Positions 34,311 to 42,136 are shown, counted from the stretch's first letter. The stretch: DNA of 64,000 bases from Bacteroides sp. An322 (GCF_002161765.1 NZ_NFIN01000012.1:1-64000); one strand, 5' to 3'. Numbers and translations are program-made. The notes: generated by a model from the letters alone, not told the origin.

Positions 34311-36671
34311 TCATTCTGTCTTGATGCTGTTCGCCGGATTCTCGTTGGCGTTCTTCCAGCTTTGCACCGTGACCGTTATCATGGTGATGGCGGTTACGAG
34401 GAGGAAAGAGGTGAGGAATATCCATGCACGTATGGGTGTGCGTTCGGCGAAGCCTTCCAGCCAATGTTGTCCTATCCACCAGCCGAAGGGGGCTGCTACG
34501 ATGAAGCATCCTATCAGTATATAAAGGTATCGGCGGTTGAACATCCGGAGTATTTCGCCTGTGGTGCTTCCGAATATCTTGCGGATGCCGATTTCCTTGC
34601 GGCGGTATTCGCTCTCGAACATGGTCAAGCCGAATACGCCGATGATGCTGATGACAATGGCAAGCAGGGAAAAGAGCAGGATTTGCTTGGTGAATCGCAG
34701 CTCGTTGCGGTAGGCATTGTCGAGCACCTGGTCCATGAAGCGGAAATGGAAGTCGTGTCCCGGTGTGAATTTTTCCATTGCCTTTTGCAGCGAACGGATG
34801 ATTTCCACCTTGTCTGTTCCGGCGGAAATGCGGACGTTGACGAAGTTTTCCCAGCGTCCCCAGTCGGCATAAGCTTTACCGTAAATGAAGAAACCCATCG
34901 GTTGGGCATCGTTGTCATTGCGGAACGTACTGTATTTTATGTTCTCACAAAAACCTACTACAGGGAAGTCGCCGGGAGTAGCAAGTTGGTCAACTTTCAT
35001 CCACGGATATTTCTGGCGGGCGGCTTCATTGAATATATACACATCGCCATCGCCAGGCTTGAAGTCGCGTCCTTCAGTGATCCGGATACCCATTACTTTT
35101 AGGTAGCGGTAATCTACTGGAAGCACATCGAACTGGATATGCTTGTCATCGCTTCCGCGTCCCCAGCCCATGTAAGAATCACTTGAGCTTAGGATAAACT
35201 GGGAGAACGCTACGCCTTCTACTCCCGAAATGCGGGACAGTTCGCCGACTACCGCTTCCCGCTGGAGAATTGCGTCCCATGACATATTGCCTACCACGAT
35301 GGCATCTTTGGCATAACCGTAATCGGTGGTACGGATGTAGCGGCTTTGGGTGTACATAATTCCGATGGCGATGATGAGCATGAATGCCACGAAGAATTGG
35401 ATGCATACCAAGACTGTGCGCAGCTTTCGTCCCTTAGGCGATAAGCCGAACGAGCCTTTCAGAGCCAATGCCGGCGGGAAAGACGTTACATAGTAAGCGG
35501 GATAAAGTCCTGCTAACGCACCCATCACGATGCTTATGCCGAAGGTGGATGCCAATAGAATCGGATGTTTCATCAGGTCCAAGTCGGCTGTAACCAAGTC
35601 TTGCATACCTGAGCCACGCAGCGTCAGCAGGATGAGGATAGACAGACCGAAAGCGATAATGCTAATCAAAACCGCTTCCGAAATCAGACTGATGCGGAGC
35701 GAACCTACAGTAGCTCCCAATACCTTTTGTGTATTGATGCTTTTCACCCGCATTGGGGTCTCGGCAAGGGTGAAGTTCATGAAGTTAATGGTGGCGATGA
35801 TGACGATGAGGAACGAGACGCACAACAACAGGTAGATCGTGGTGCGGCTGCTGGCACTCTTGTTGTCTACTTTCGAGAAGTGTACGTCCGCTATTGGGGT
35901 AAAGTGCAGGAATTCGGAAGAATCTTCATCGTCCGTTGCGTTTACCCGTTCCGGAACCAGTTCCGCCATTCTTTTATAGACTAACTTGCTCAGTTCGTCC
36001 GGATTCAGTGTGCCGTCAGTCCGGAAATAACAGTTGTAGTTCCAGTTCCGCCAGTTGTCTTTGTTGTCGTTGGGCGAGAGAGGCAGGAAGATGTAGTTGC
36101 CTATCTGTGAATTTTCGGGAAAATCCTTGTACACTCCGCCTATGGTCAGCGGTCGGTTGTCCGCCTGTTTGCCTTCGAAAATGGTTTTTCCTACAGCGTC
36201 TGTACTTCCGAAGAACCGTATTGCCATTGATTGAGGAATCAGGATGTTTCTTTCTATATTGAGCGCATCGGCGGTGCCGGCAATCATTTCAGGCTGGAAT
36301 GTCTCCATAAAGTTGCCGAATCCGGTAAGGGTCGTTTCCCTGAATGAGTGTCCGTTGATTTCGTATTCCACTTCTCCGGAGAAAGATGAAACAATGGTAA
36401 GTGCTTGGATGTGGGGCGAACTGCTGCTTATTAGTTCACATAGCGGGCGTGCCATCCACGTCTGCCAGCCATTGTCATCGTTGGGATAAACCTCTACCCG
36501 ATAGATGTTCTGGTAGTCCTTATACCCTTTGTTGAAATTCAAATCATAGTCTACCTGCGTCATGATGACGAAGAAGGAGGCGAAGGCAATCGCCAGCCCG
36601 ATGATGTTGAGGACGCTTGCCGTGAAGAAGCGCCGGAAGGTATGCGAGAAATTGCGTGCTAAGGTGTTCAT
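34311..36671 (-). CDS. MacB/FtsX-type ABC transporter permease (copy 3)
   Basis: 786 residues, the same eight-helix architecture as copy 2 and near-identical at both ends. The periplasmic regions differ (for example VEVYPNDDNGWQTWMARPLCEL here against AEFKGGEDRDWQTWLSRPFGEI), as expected if substrate or partner contacts diversified. It is transcribed first of the three. The upstream 122 bases have the same leader plus hairpin as the gap upstream of copy 1. Confidence 0.85.
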   Translation of the reverse strand: MNTLARNFSHTFRRFFTASVLNIIGLAIAFASFFVIMTQVDYDLNFNKGYKDYQNIYRVEVYPNDDNGWQTWMARPLCELISSSSPHIQALTIVSSFSGEVEYEINGHSFRETTLTGFGNFMETFQPEMIAGTADALNIERNILIPQSMAIRFFGSTDAVGKTIFEGKQADNRPLTIGGVYKDFPENSQIGNYIFLPLSPNDNKDNWRNWNYNCYFRTDGTLNPDELSKLVYKRMAELVPERVNATDDEDSSEFLHFTPIADVHFSKVDNKSASSRTTIYLLLCVSFLIVIIATINFMNFTLAETPMRVKSINTQKVLGATVGSLRISLISEAVLISIIAFGLSILILLTLRGSGMQDLVTADLDLMKHPILLASTFGISIVMGALAGLYPAYYVTSFPPALALKGSFGLSPKGRKLRTVLVCIQFFVAFMLIIAIGIMYTQSRYIRTTDYGYAKDAIVVGNMSWDAILQREAVVGELSRISGVEGVAFSQFILSSSDSYMGWGRGSDDKHIQFDVLPVDYRYLKVMGIRITEGRDFKPGDGDVYIFNEAARQKYPWMKVDQLATPGDFPVVGFCENIKYSTFRNDNDAQPMGFFIYGKAYADWGRWENFVNVRISAGTDKVEIIRSLQKAMEKFTPGHDFHFRFMDQVLDNAYRNELRFTKQILLFSLLAIVISIIGVFGLTMFESEYRRKEIGIRKIFGSTTGEILRMFNRRYLYILIGCFIVAAPFGWWIGQHWLEGFAERTPIRAWIFLTSFLLVTAITMITVTVQSWKNANENPANSIKTE

Positions 36672-36720
36672 ATGCTCATTTACTATTTAACAATTTACTA
36701 TTTACGGTTTTTGGGTTTCC

Positions 36721-36793
36721 TGTAGGGGCGTATCGCATACGCCCTAAATACATCCACGTGAATGCATTCGGGCGTATGCGATACGCCCCTACA
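36721..36793. repeat. 24-bp perfect hairpin element (copy 2 of 2)
   Basis: Same 73-base sequence as 31733-31805, without a mismatch, between the DUF2807 gene and permease copy 3. Identity in non-coding DNA suggests recent copying or gene conversion. Confidence 0.9.
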
Positions 36794-36803
36794 GGATGGG
36801 TTA

Positions 36804-37412
36804 TTATTCCCCGACTTTCAGCCGGCGGTCGTTGATTTTGCCCAGGAAACTGTCGCGGAGGTTTGCCGTGCGGGCTTTGCCGCTCAGCTTGAGCGAGCTG
36901 ACACCGTCGGCAGTGGCTTTCAGGTGGTCGCAATATACGTTGATGCTGCCTTTGCCCACTCCGTCAATATCTATTTGTGCTGTCTGGCAATGCAGGTCGG
37001 CGATTTCCACCGTGCCTACACCGTCTATTTCGAAACGGATGTTTCCGGCTTTCAGCGTGCCTTCGCATTCGAATTTGCCTACGCCGTCCAATTTCACTTC
37101 TTCCAGCGCGGGGGCGGAGAGGTAGAGGGTTGCGCCTTGGATGTTCTGTTCCCGTTTGTGGTCTATTCGTTGTTCGATGGTCAGGATGCCGTTCTCTACC
37201 GTGGTCGTGAGCCTTGCCAGTTCTTTTGCCTTGCCTTCGATGCGGCACGAGTAAGTGTCGCTTTGTGTGAAGCGGACGGTTGCCACGCCGTCGATGTGAA
37301 TGGAGGTATATCCGCTGAGGTTGCGTGTCTCGCTGGTTTCGATGTCTTTTGCCATGCAGGCGTTGAGGCTTGCGCCGATGAATGCGATAAGTGAAAGGAT
37401 AATCTGTTTCAT
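36804..37412 (-). CDS. head GIN domain (DUF2807) envelope protein
   Basis: A 202-residue exported protein (signal MKQIILSLIAFIGASLNAC). The Cys-Met-Ala-Lys after the signal may make it a lipoprotein. The mature part is a repetitive right-handed beta-solenoid with the DUF2807 hallmark turn IDGVATVRF, LDGVGKFEC, IDGVGTVEI, IDGVGKGSI, ADGVSSLKL, one every 20-30 residues. The function is unknown. It lies between the HlyD-type adaptor and the permeases, so it may be a periplasmic partner of the transporter. Confidence 0.85.
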   Translation of the reverse strand: MKQIILSLIAFIGASLNACMAKDIETSETRNLSGYTSIHIDGVATVRFTQSDTYSCRIEGKAKELARLTTTVENGILTIEQRIDHKREQNIQGATLYLSAPALEEVKLDGVGKFECEGTLKAGNIRFEIDGVGTVEIADLHCQTAQIDIDGVGKGSINVYCDHLKATADGVSSLKLSGKARTANLRDSFLGKINDRRLKVGE

Positions 37413-37449
37413 GATTCGTAGTTTTTAAGTTGTTGTTATGCCGTTTAGG

Positions 37450-37680
37450 ACCGTAAATTGGGCTTCCGCCGTCCGGAAAATGCAATTTACGCCCGTAAAT
37501 TCTATTTTTTTCGTTTCGGAAGCCCGATTCGACCCCTCGAATTCCATTTTTTTGTCCGTGAAGCCAAATTCAGCCCCCTGAATTGTATTTTTTTTGTCCG
37601 GAAAGCCCAATTTACGGGCGTAAATTCCGTTTTTTTCTTCTGTGAAGCCAAATTCGTCCCCTCGAATCGGGGTTTTCACC
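37450..37680. repeat. degenerate 40-42 bp palindrome-plus-T-run array
   Basis: About five units, spaced 40, 41, 42 and 42 bases. Each has GAAGCC or a variant, a short palindrome (AATTTACGCCCGTAAATT, ATTCGACCCCTCGAAT, AATTCAGCCCCCTGAATT, AATTTACGGGCGTAAATT, AATTCGTCCCCTCGAAT), then a run of T in the first four. It fills the 316-base gap between the adaptor and the DUF2807 gene. A frame of 85 codons is open on the minus strand, but the unit spacing is not a multiple of three, so I do not call it a gene. Confidence 0.8.
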
Positions 37681-37726
37681 ACAGATTTTAATCAATTATT
37701 TTAATCCGTGTAATCTGTGGTGAAAA
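37673..37726. repeat. palindromic element, CACCACAGATTACAC family (copy 3)
   Basis: TTTTCACCACAGATT (left) pairs with the end of AATCCGTGTAATCTGTGGTG plus AAAA (right); the left arm lacks the ACACGG segment, and a second short pair (TTTTAATC, ATTTTAATCC) is inside. It directly follows the adaptor stop at 37729 and may act as its terminator or processing site. Confidence 0.6.
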
Positions 37727-37728
37727 AA

Positions 37729-38979
37729 TTATTTCAGGATGAGCACTTCGTTGTCTTTGTAGCTTTCGTAGCCGGAGACGATGACCCGTTCGCCTTTCTC
37801 CAGGCCTTCCAATACCTCGTAGTATTGCGGGTTTTGGCGTCCGATGCGGATTTGGCGGCGGTAGGCTTTCTTGCCGTCTTTGTCGAGGACGAAAATCCAG
37901 TTGCCTCCCGTCACTTGGAAGAAGGTGCCTTTCGGGATGAGGACGCTTTGGGTGGGTTCGCCCAGTTGCAGGTCGATGTAGTAGGTTTGTCCGCTGCGGA
38001 TGTTTTCGGGGCGGGTGCCTTCGAAGACGAGGTCGGTGCGGAATCGGCCTTCGCGCACTTCGGGGTAGACTTTGCGTACCTTGAGGCGGAACGTTGCGCC
38101 TTGGCGTTCGAAGGTGGCGGGCAGTCCGTTGGTGACGCGGTCGATGTAGTGTTCGTCTATCATCGCTTCAATCTTGAAGTCGGAGAGGTCGTTGATTTGC
38201 CCTACCATTTGTCCGGCGGTGATGTTCTGTCCTAACTCGACGTCGAGCAGTCCCAGTTCGCCGTCTATCGGGGCGCGCACTTCCAGCTTGTCTTTGCGTT
38301 CGCGGATGAGGAGGACGTTCTGCCGCATGTTGTGGAGGTTGTCTTCCATTTGGTCCATTTGGATGGTGCGGTAGATAGAGTCTTGGATGAGGCGTTCGCT
38401 GATGAGTCCGTGTTTTTTCTGTGCCACTTGGTAGTCTTCTTGCGCTTGCAGGAACTCTTCTCGGCTGATGAGGCGTTCGCGGTAGAGGCGTTCGTATTGC
38501 TGGAAGGTGCGGAGCTTGCGGCGGGTGTCTACGTCGAGCTGCACTTTTTCGGTCTCGTTGTTCAGCTTGTCTTGCTGCATGGTTACTTGCGTGTTGCGCA
38601 GGAGGTTTTGCTTTTCGGCGAGTTCCGATTCGGCGTTCAGTATTTGCAGGTCGAGGTTGGAGTTGCTCAGGCGCAGGATGATGTCGCCTTTCTTCACGTG
38701 CGCTCCTTCTTCGACGACTTTTTCCTGCACGATGCCTCCTTCTTCGGGGCTGAGCTGGACGATAGAGATGGGTTGCACTTGTCCGTTGAGGCGGATGTAG
38801 TCGTTAAATTCGCCGTAGGTCACGTCGGCGATGTTGAGCGCGTCGCCGTCGATGCGCAAGGTTGAGGCGTGGTTGCCGAAGATAATCCAAATCAGCAGAA
38901 ACAGTACGACAGCTCCCCCGGCGATGTAAGGGATGTGTTTCTTCTGGATGCCTTTTTTCTTTTCGAGTTGTATGTCCAT
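37729..38979 (-). CDS. HlyD/MacA-type periplasmic adaptor (membrane fusion protein)
   Basis: A 416-residue protein with one N-terminal membrane helix (HIPYIAGGAVVLFLLIWIIF), then a lipoyl-like half (IVQEKVVEEGAHVKKGDIILRLSN, about 90-115), a long coiled-coil hairpin (about 115-245, rich in Gln/Glu/Leu/Arg) and the returning half (VRAPIDGELGLLDVELGQNI) plus beta-barrel and membrane-proximal domains. It should bridge the FtsX-type permeases and TolC. It is 74 bases downstream of tolC and shares its sigma-54 promoter. Confidence 0.92.
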   Translation of the reverse strand: MDIQLEKKKGIQKKHIPYIAGGAVVLFLLIWIIFGNHASTLRIDGDALNIADVTYGEFNDYIRLNGQVQPISIVQLSPEEGGIVQEKVVEEGAHVKKGDIILRLSNSNLDLQILNAESELAEKQNLLRNTQVTMQQDKLNNETEKVQLDVDTRRKLRTFQQYERLYRERLISREEFLQAQEDYQVAQKKHGLISERLIQDSIYRTIQMDQMEDNLHNMRQNVLLIRERKDKLEVRAPIDGELGLLDVELGQNITAGQMVGQINDLSDFKIEAMIDEHYIDRVTNGLPATFERQGATFRLKVRKVYPEVREGRFRTDLVFEGTRPENIRSGQTYYIDLQLGEPTQSVLIPKGTFFQVTGGNWIFVLDKDGKKAYRRQIRIGRQNPQYYEVLEGLEKGERVIVSGYESYKDNEVLILK

Positions 38980-39053
38980 ATCTTTTCTAATTAATAGTTA
39001 ACAGTTAATAGTTGATAACGGCGGGTGTTTCTCTTTTCGTTATTCACTTTTCA

Positions 39054-40418
39054 TTATTCATTATTCACTGGTCTGATGATTTCCTCTCCTTTATAATAAT
39101 CTACCAGTCGGCATTTCATCACGTAGGTGAGTTTGCTTTGCAGCAGTCCGGTTTGGCTTTCGAGGAGGGTTGCGGCGTTGTTTTGCACGTCGAGCGAAGT
39201 CATCAAGCCTTCTTCGTACTTGCGGCGGGTGACGCGGTAGGCAATGGAGTCGGAGGTGACTTTCTTTTCCATTTGCAGGCTTTCTTTCAGGAATCCTTCG
39301 CGGTCTTGCACGGCTTGGAGCACCAGTTTTTGCAGGGCTTCTTTTTGTGCTTCGTATTGCTGGGAGGCGATGAGGTAGTTGTTTTTCGCCTGCTTCACGT
39401 TGATAGAGCCCGACATCCGGTTGAAGATAGGGATGCTTAGGCTGATGCCGAAGTAAGAACCGAAGTTGTTGCTCATCTGGTCGGCGAAGTTGTTGTAGCC
39501 CGTCTTGTGCAGTTCCTTATAATAAGAGGAAGAGATGCCTCCGAAGATGCTGATGCTGGGGAAGAGCGAGCCCCATGAGATTTTGCGTGCCATCAGCGCG
39601 GCTTTCTTTTGCATTTCGCTTTGCCGCAGGGTGGGATTGAATCGGAGGGCGAGGCGGAACACATCGTTGGCTTGCTCGCTGCTCAGCTGCACTTGTTCGA
39701 TAGCGGGCGTGTCTATCAGGCGGGTGTCGAGCACGAGGGTGTCTTCTACGGGATAGTTCATCGTCTGTTTCAGGGTGAGCATTGCCGTTTCGTAGAGGTT
39801 GCGCTGGTGGGTGAGGTTGTAGGCATCAGTAGCCTGTTGGGCTTCCATTTGTGCCACGTCTGCCATGCCTTTCAGCCCCAACATCTCTTGGCGTTTGGTC
39901 TTATATACTAAGGAGTCGCTTTCCAAGAGTTTTTTCTCCGCCAGTCGGGTGGTGCCGAAGTAGTAGAGGGCATCGATGTATGCTTGGAAGGTTTCGAGGG
40001 CGGTATTGTCGCGCGCTTCCTGCAAGGCGGCTTTGCCTAACAGTTCATTGGCACGCGATTGGCGCACTTGGTTGATGAGGCTTCCCCCACGAAAGACGGT
40101 CATCGAACCTTCCATTCCATATCCGTTGTTGAAGTTCGATTGTGAGACGTAAGTATTGGTCGCCGGGTCAACCGAACGTCCGTAGCTATACTGTGCGCTC
40201 ACACTTCCGCTTACTCCGGGCAGGAATTGCCCGATGGCTTTCATTTTATCCAGCCGATAGTTGTCGGCTTCCAGTTTGCGTTGCTTTACCGTGCGGTTAT
40301 GCTCTACGGCGTAAGCCATGCAGCGGTCGATGTCCCACGCTTCTTGGGCGGCTGCCGAAAGGCTGCAAAAACAGAGCATCACGGCGATTGATTTCTGTAT
40401 ATTCATAGGTCTGTTCAT
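39054..40418 (-). CDS. TolC-family outer membrane efflux protein
   Basis: 454 residues with a cleavable signal (MNIQKSIAVMLCFCSLSAAAQ). I keep ATG 40418, 4 codons upstream of ATG 40406; either is possible. The mature part has the internal duplication of TolC: AWDIDRCMAYAVEHNRTVKQR and SEQANDVFRLALRFNPTLRQSEMQ begin the two helical repeats, with GYGMEGSMTVFRGG and FGISLSIPIFNRM as beta-barrel strands. It forms the outer-membrane duct. First gene of the operon, facing the response regulator across 344 bases that hold a sigma-54 promoter and twin palindromes. Confidence 0.93.
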   Translation of the reverse strand: MNRPMNIQKSIAVMLCFCSLSAAAQEAWDIDRCMAYAVEHNRTVKQRKLEADNYRLDKMKAIGQFLPGVSGSVSAQYSYGRSVDPATNTYVSQSNFNNGYGMEGSMTVFRGGSLINQVRQSRANELLGKAALQEARDNTALETFQAYIDALYYFGTTRLAEKKLLESDSLVYKTKRQEMLGLKGMADVAQMEAQQATDAYNLTHQRNLYETAMLTLKQTMNYPVEDTLVLDTRLIDTPAIEQVQLSSEQANDVFRLALRFNPTLRQSEMQKKAALMARKISWGSLFPSISIFGGISSSYYKELHKTGYNNFADQMSNNFGSYFGISLSIPIFNRMSGSINVKQAKNNYLIASQQYEAQKEALQKLVLQAVQDREGFLKESLQMEKKVTSDSIAYRVTRRKYEEGLMTSLDVQNNAATLLESQTGLLQSKLTYVMKCRLVDYYKGEEIIRPVNNE

Positions 40419-40447
40419 TATTTCGTTCTTGTTTTTGCTAAATTACA

Positions 40448-40463
40448 TGCAAATATCGTGCCA
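40448..40463 (-). promoter_or_regulatory. sigma-54 (-24/-12) promoter of the tolC operon
   Basis: Minus strand TGGCACGATATTTGCA matches TGGCACG-N4-TTGCW at every defined base. It predicts a start near 40437, 19 bases before ATG 40418. Together with the NtrC-type gene next door, this is strong evidence of sigma-54 control. Confidence 0.88.
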
Positions 40464-40516
40464 AAATATTAAGGTGTTGATATGTAGTAGGTTATATATT
40501 TTAACATTTCAAGAAG

Positions 40517-40555
40517 TGTCAAAAAATTAGACAGTGAGTGTCAAAAAATTAGACA
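40517..40555. promoter_or_regulatory. twin 17-bp palindromes, likely response-regulator sites (UAS)
   Basis: TGTCAAAAAATTAGACA occurs twice without change (40517-40533 and 40539-40555), 22 bases centre to centre. Each is TGTC-N9-GACA. Relative to the tolC sigma-54 start the centres are at about -88 and -110, the normal place and helical phasing for enhancer sites of NtrC-type activators. A weaker, gapped copy follows at about 40558. Confidence 0.85.
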
Positions 40556-40564
40556 CTTGTCAAG

Positions 40565-40595
40565 ATTGGACGTATTGTTTCTTTGTGTATCTTTG
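40565..40595 (+). promoter_or_regulatory. housekeeping promoter of the response-regulator gene
   Basis: ATTG (40565-40568), 19 bases, TATCTTTG (40588-40595). The -7 is exact and the -33 is 3 of 4. It lies 10 bases from the second palindrome, so the regulator may control its own gene. Confidence 0.75.
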
Positions 40596-40608
40596 CAGAG
40601 AAGTTTTT

Positions 40609-40735
40609 AACGCAGAGGCGCGAAGACGCAAAGTTTTCAATTGAGAGAAAGCAAAGGACACAGAGAGAAAATATAAGGTCTCCGTGTTCTTTGCCTTCTC
40701 TAAAATAATCTTCTGCGCTTTTGCGTCTCTGCGTT
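40609..40735. repeat. nested palindrome in the leader of the response-regulator mRNA
   Basis: Outer arms begin AACGCAGAGGCGCGAAGAC and end GCGTCTCTGCGTT; inner arms GAGAAAGCAAAGGACACAGA and TCTCCGTGTTCTTTGCC pair over about 20 bases. The element lies wholly between the predicted start (about 40602) and the ATG at 40763, so the mRNA leader should fold into a long hairpin. The same CGCAGA wording appears at the outer arms near 26962/27164. Confidence 0.7.
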
Positions 40736-40762
40736 GAATTTATTATTTAAATATAAACGACA

Positions 40763-42136
40763 ATGACGAAACAAGGGACTTTATTGGTTGTAGACGATAA
40801 CCGCAATATATTGACTTCGTTGCGATACCTATTGATAGACTATTTCGCACGCATCCTGACGCTCGATTCACCGGTGACGATTCCTACGGTATTGTCGCAA
40901 AATGAAGTGGATGTCGTATTGTTGGATATGAACTTCGCTTCAGGCATCAACAATGGAAACGAAGGGCTTTATTGGCTGAAGGAAATCCGCCGCATCCGTC
41001 CGCAGGCAGGAGTGGTATTGTTTACGGCGTATGCCGATATCGATTTGGCTGTGACAGGCATCAAGGAAGGAGCGGCGGATTTTGTGGTCAAGCCATGGAA
41101 CAACGACAAGCTGATTCAGACCTTGACAGATGTATATAATAAGGTATGCGCGTCTAAGAAAGAAAAGAAGCGCACGACGGTAAAGTCGAACGGAACCGAT
41201 GCGGCGATGTATTGGGGGAATTCGCCTGCTATCCGTCCTTTGCGGAAGTTGGTGGAAAAAGTAAGCATTACGGATGCTAATATTTTGATTACCGGCGAGA
41301 ATGGAACGGGAAAAGATATGCTGGCACGCGAAATCCATCGCCTTTCGAACCGCAAGGACGGTCCGATGGTAGTGGTGGATATGGGTGCCATTACCGAATC
41401 GTTGTTCGAAAGCGAATTGTTCGGTCATGTGAAAGGCTCGTTTACCGATGCGCACGCCGACCGTATCGGGCGTTTCGAAGCGGCTGATGGCGGGACGTTG
41501 TTCTTGGACGAAATAGCCAATCTGCCTTATTATCTGCAAGCAAAGTTGTTGACAGCTATCCAGAAGCGGAGTTTCATTAAAGTGGGAAGCAATACGCCCC
41601 AGCCTACCAATATTCGCCTGATTTGTGCTACGAACCGTGATTTGGACGAAATGGTGCGCAAAGGCGAGTTCCGCGAAGACTTGCTTTACCGTATCAATAC
41701 CATTCACTTGCATATCCCTTCGCTTCGGGAACGGAAAGAAGATATTCTTCCATTGGCACGGCTGTTTTTGGAACGTTATGCCAAACAATACGGACGGACA
41801 AACGGAACGTTTGCCCCCGATGCGGCAGCACGTTTGTTGGCACATCCGTGGTATGGCAATATCCGCGAATTGCAACACACGATAGAGAAGGCAGTAATTT
41901 TAGCGGATGACGGCGAATTGCGTGCAGAGTCATTGCAATTGCCGGTTGCCGAAAAAGTGGAAACCGCGGTGGTGGAAGAAAAAGAGGAAATAGCCTTTCA
42001 TACGTTGGACGAGATGGAGCGGACTATGATTCAGCAAGCTCTCGACCAATGTGGCAGTAATTTGTCGCAAGCTGCGGCTAAGTTAGGGATAACCCGTCAG
42101 ACTTTGTATAATAAGATGAAGCGTTATGGGTTATAA
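40763..42136 (+). CDS. NtrC-family sigma-54-dependent response regulator
   Basis: 457 residues. Receiver domain 1-120 has acidic D11/D12, phospho-acceptor D55 in VVLLDMNF, T88 and K110. AAA+ domain about 147-380 shows Walker A GENGTGKD (178-185), GSFTDA (225-230) in place of the usual GAFTGA sigma-54 contact loop, and Walker B GGTLFLDE (243-250). The C-terminal Fis-type helix-turn-helix is SQAAAKLGITRQTLYNKMKRYGL in two parts (about 435-457). It should bind the twin palindromes upstream and drive the tolC operon through sigma-54. It overlaps the histidine kinase gene by 11 bases. Confidence 0.95.
   Translation: MTKQGTLLVVDDNRNILTSLRYLLIDYFARILTLDSPVTIPTVLSQNEVDVVLLDMNFASGINNGNEGLYWLKEIRRIRPQAGVVLFTAYADIDLAVTGIKEGAADFVVKPWNNDKLIQTLTDVYNKVCASKKEKKRTTVKSNGTDAAMYWGNSPAIRPLRKLVEKVSITDANILITGENGTGKDMLAREIHRLSNRKDGPMVVVDMGAITESLFESELFGHVKGSFTDAHADRIGRFEAADGGTLFLDEIANLPYYLQAKLLTAIQKRSFIKVGSNTPQPTNIRLICATNRDLDEMVRKGEFREDLLYRINTIHLHIPSLRERKEDILPLARLFLERYAKQYGRTNGTFAPDAAARLLAHPWYGNIRELQHTIEKAVILADDGELRAESLQLPVAEKVETAVVEEKEEIAFHTLDEMERTMIQQALDQCGSNLSQAAAKLGITRQTLYNKMKRYGL

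Noticed and set aside
34296-35102. 268-codon antisense frame in permease copy 3, repeated in copy 2 (31774-32367)
   Set aside because: It repeats only because the permease genes are duplicated; the product resembles no family and overlaps a clear membrane protein.
37425-37682. 85-codon open frame on the minus strand with apparent 14-residue repeats
   Set aside because: It coincides with the palindrome array; unit spacing is 40-42 bases, so the frame is not kept between all units, and the signal is complementary arms, not codons.
40940-41878. 312-codon antisense frame under the response-regulator gene
   Set aside because: Shadow of a highly conserved gene; no signal, domain or start context, and codon use mirrors the real frame.
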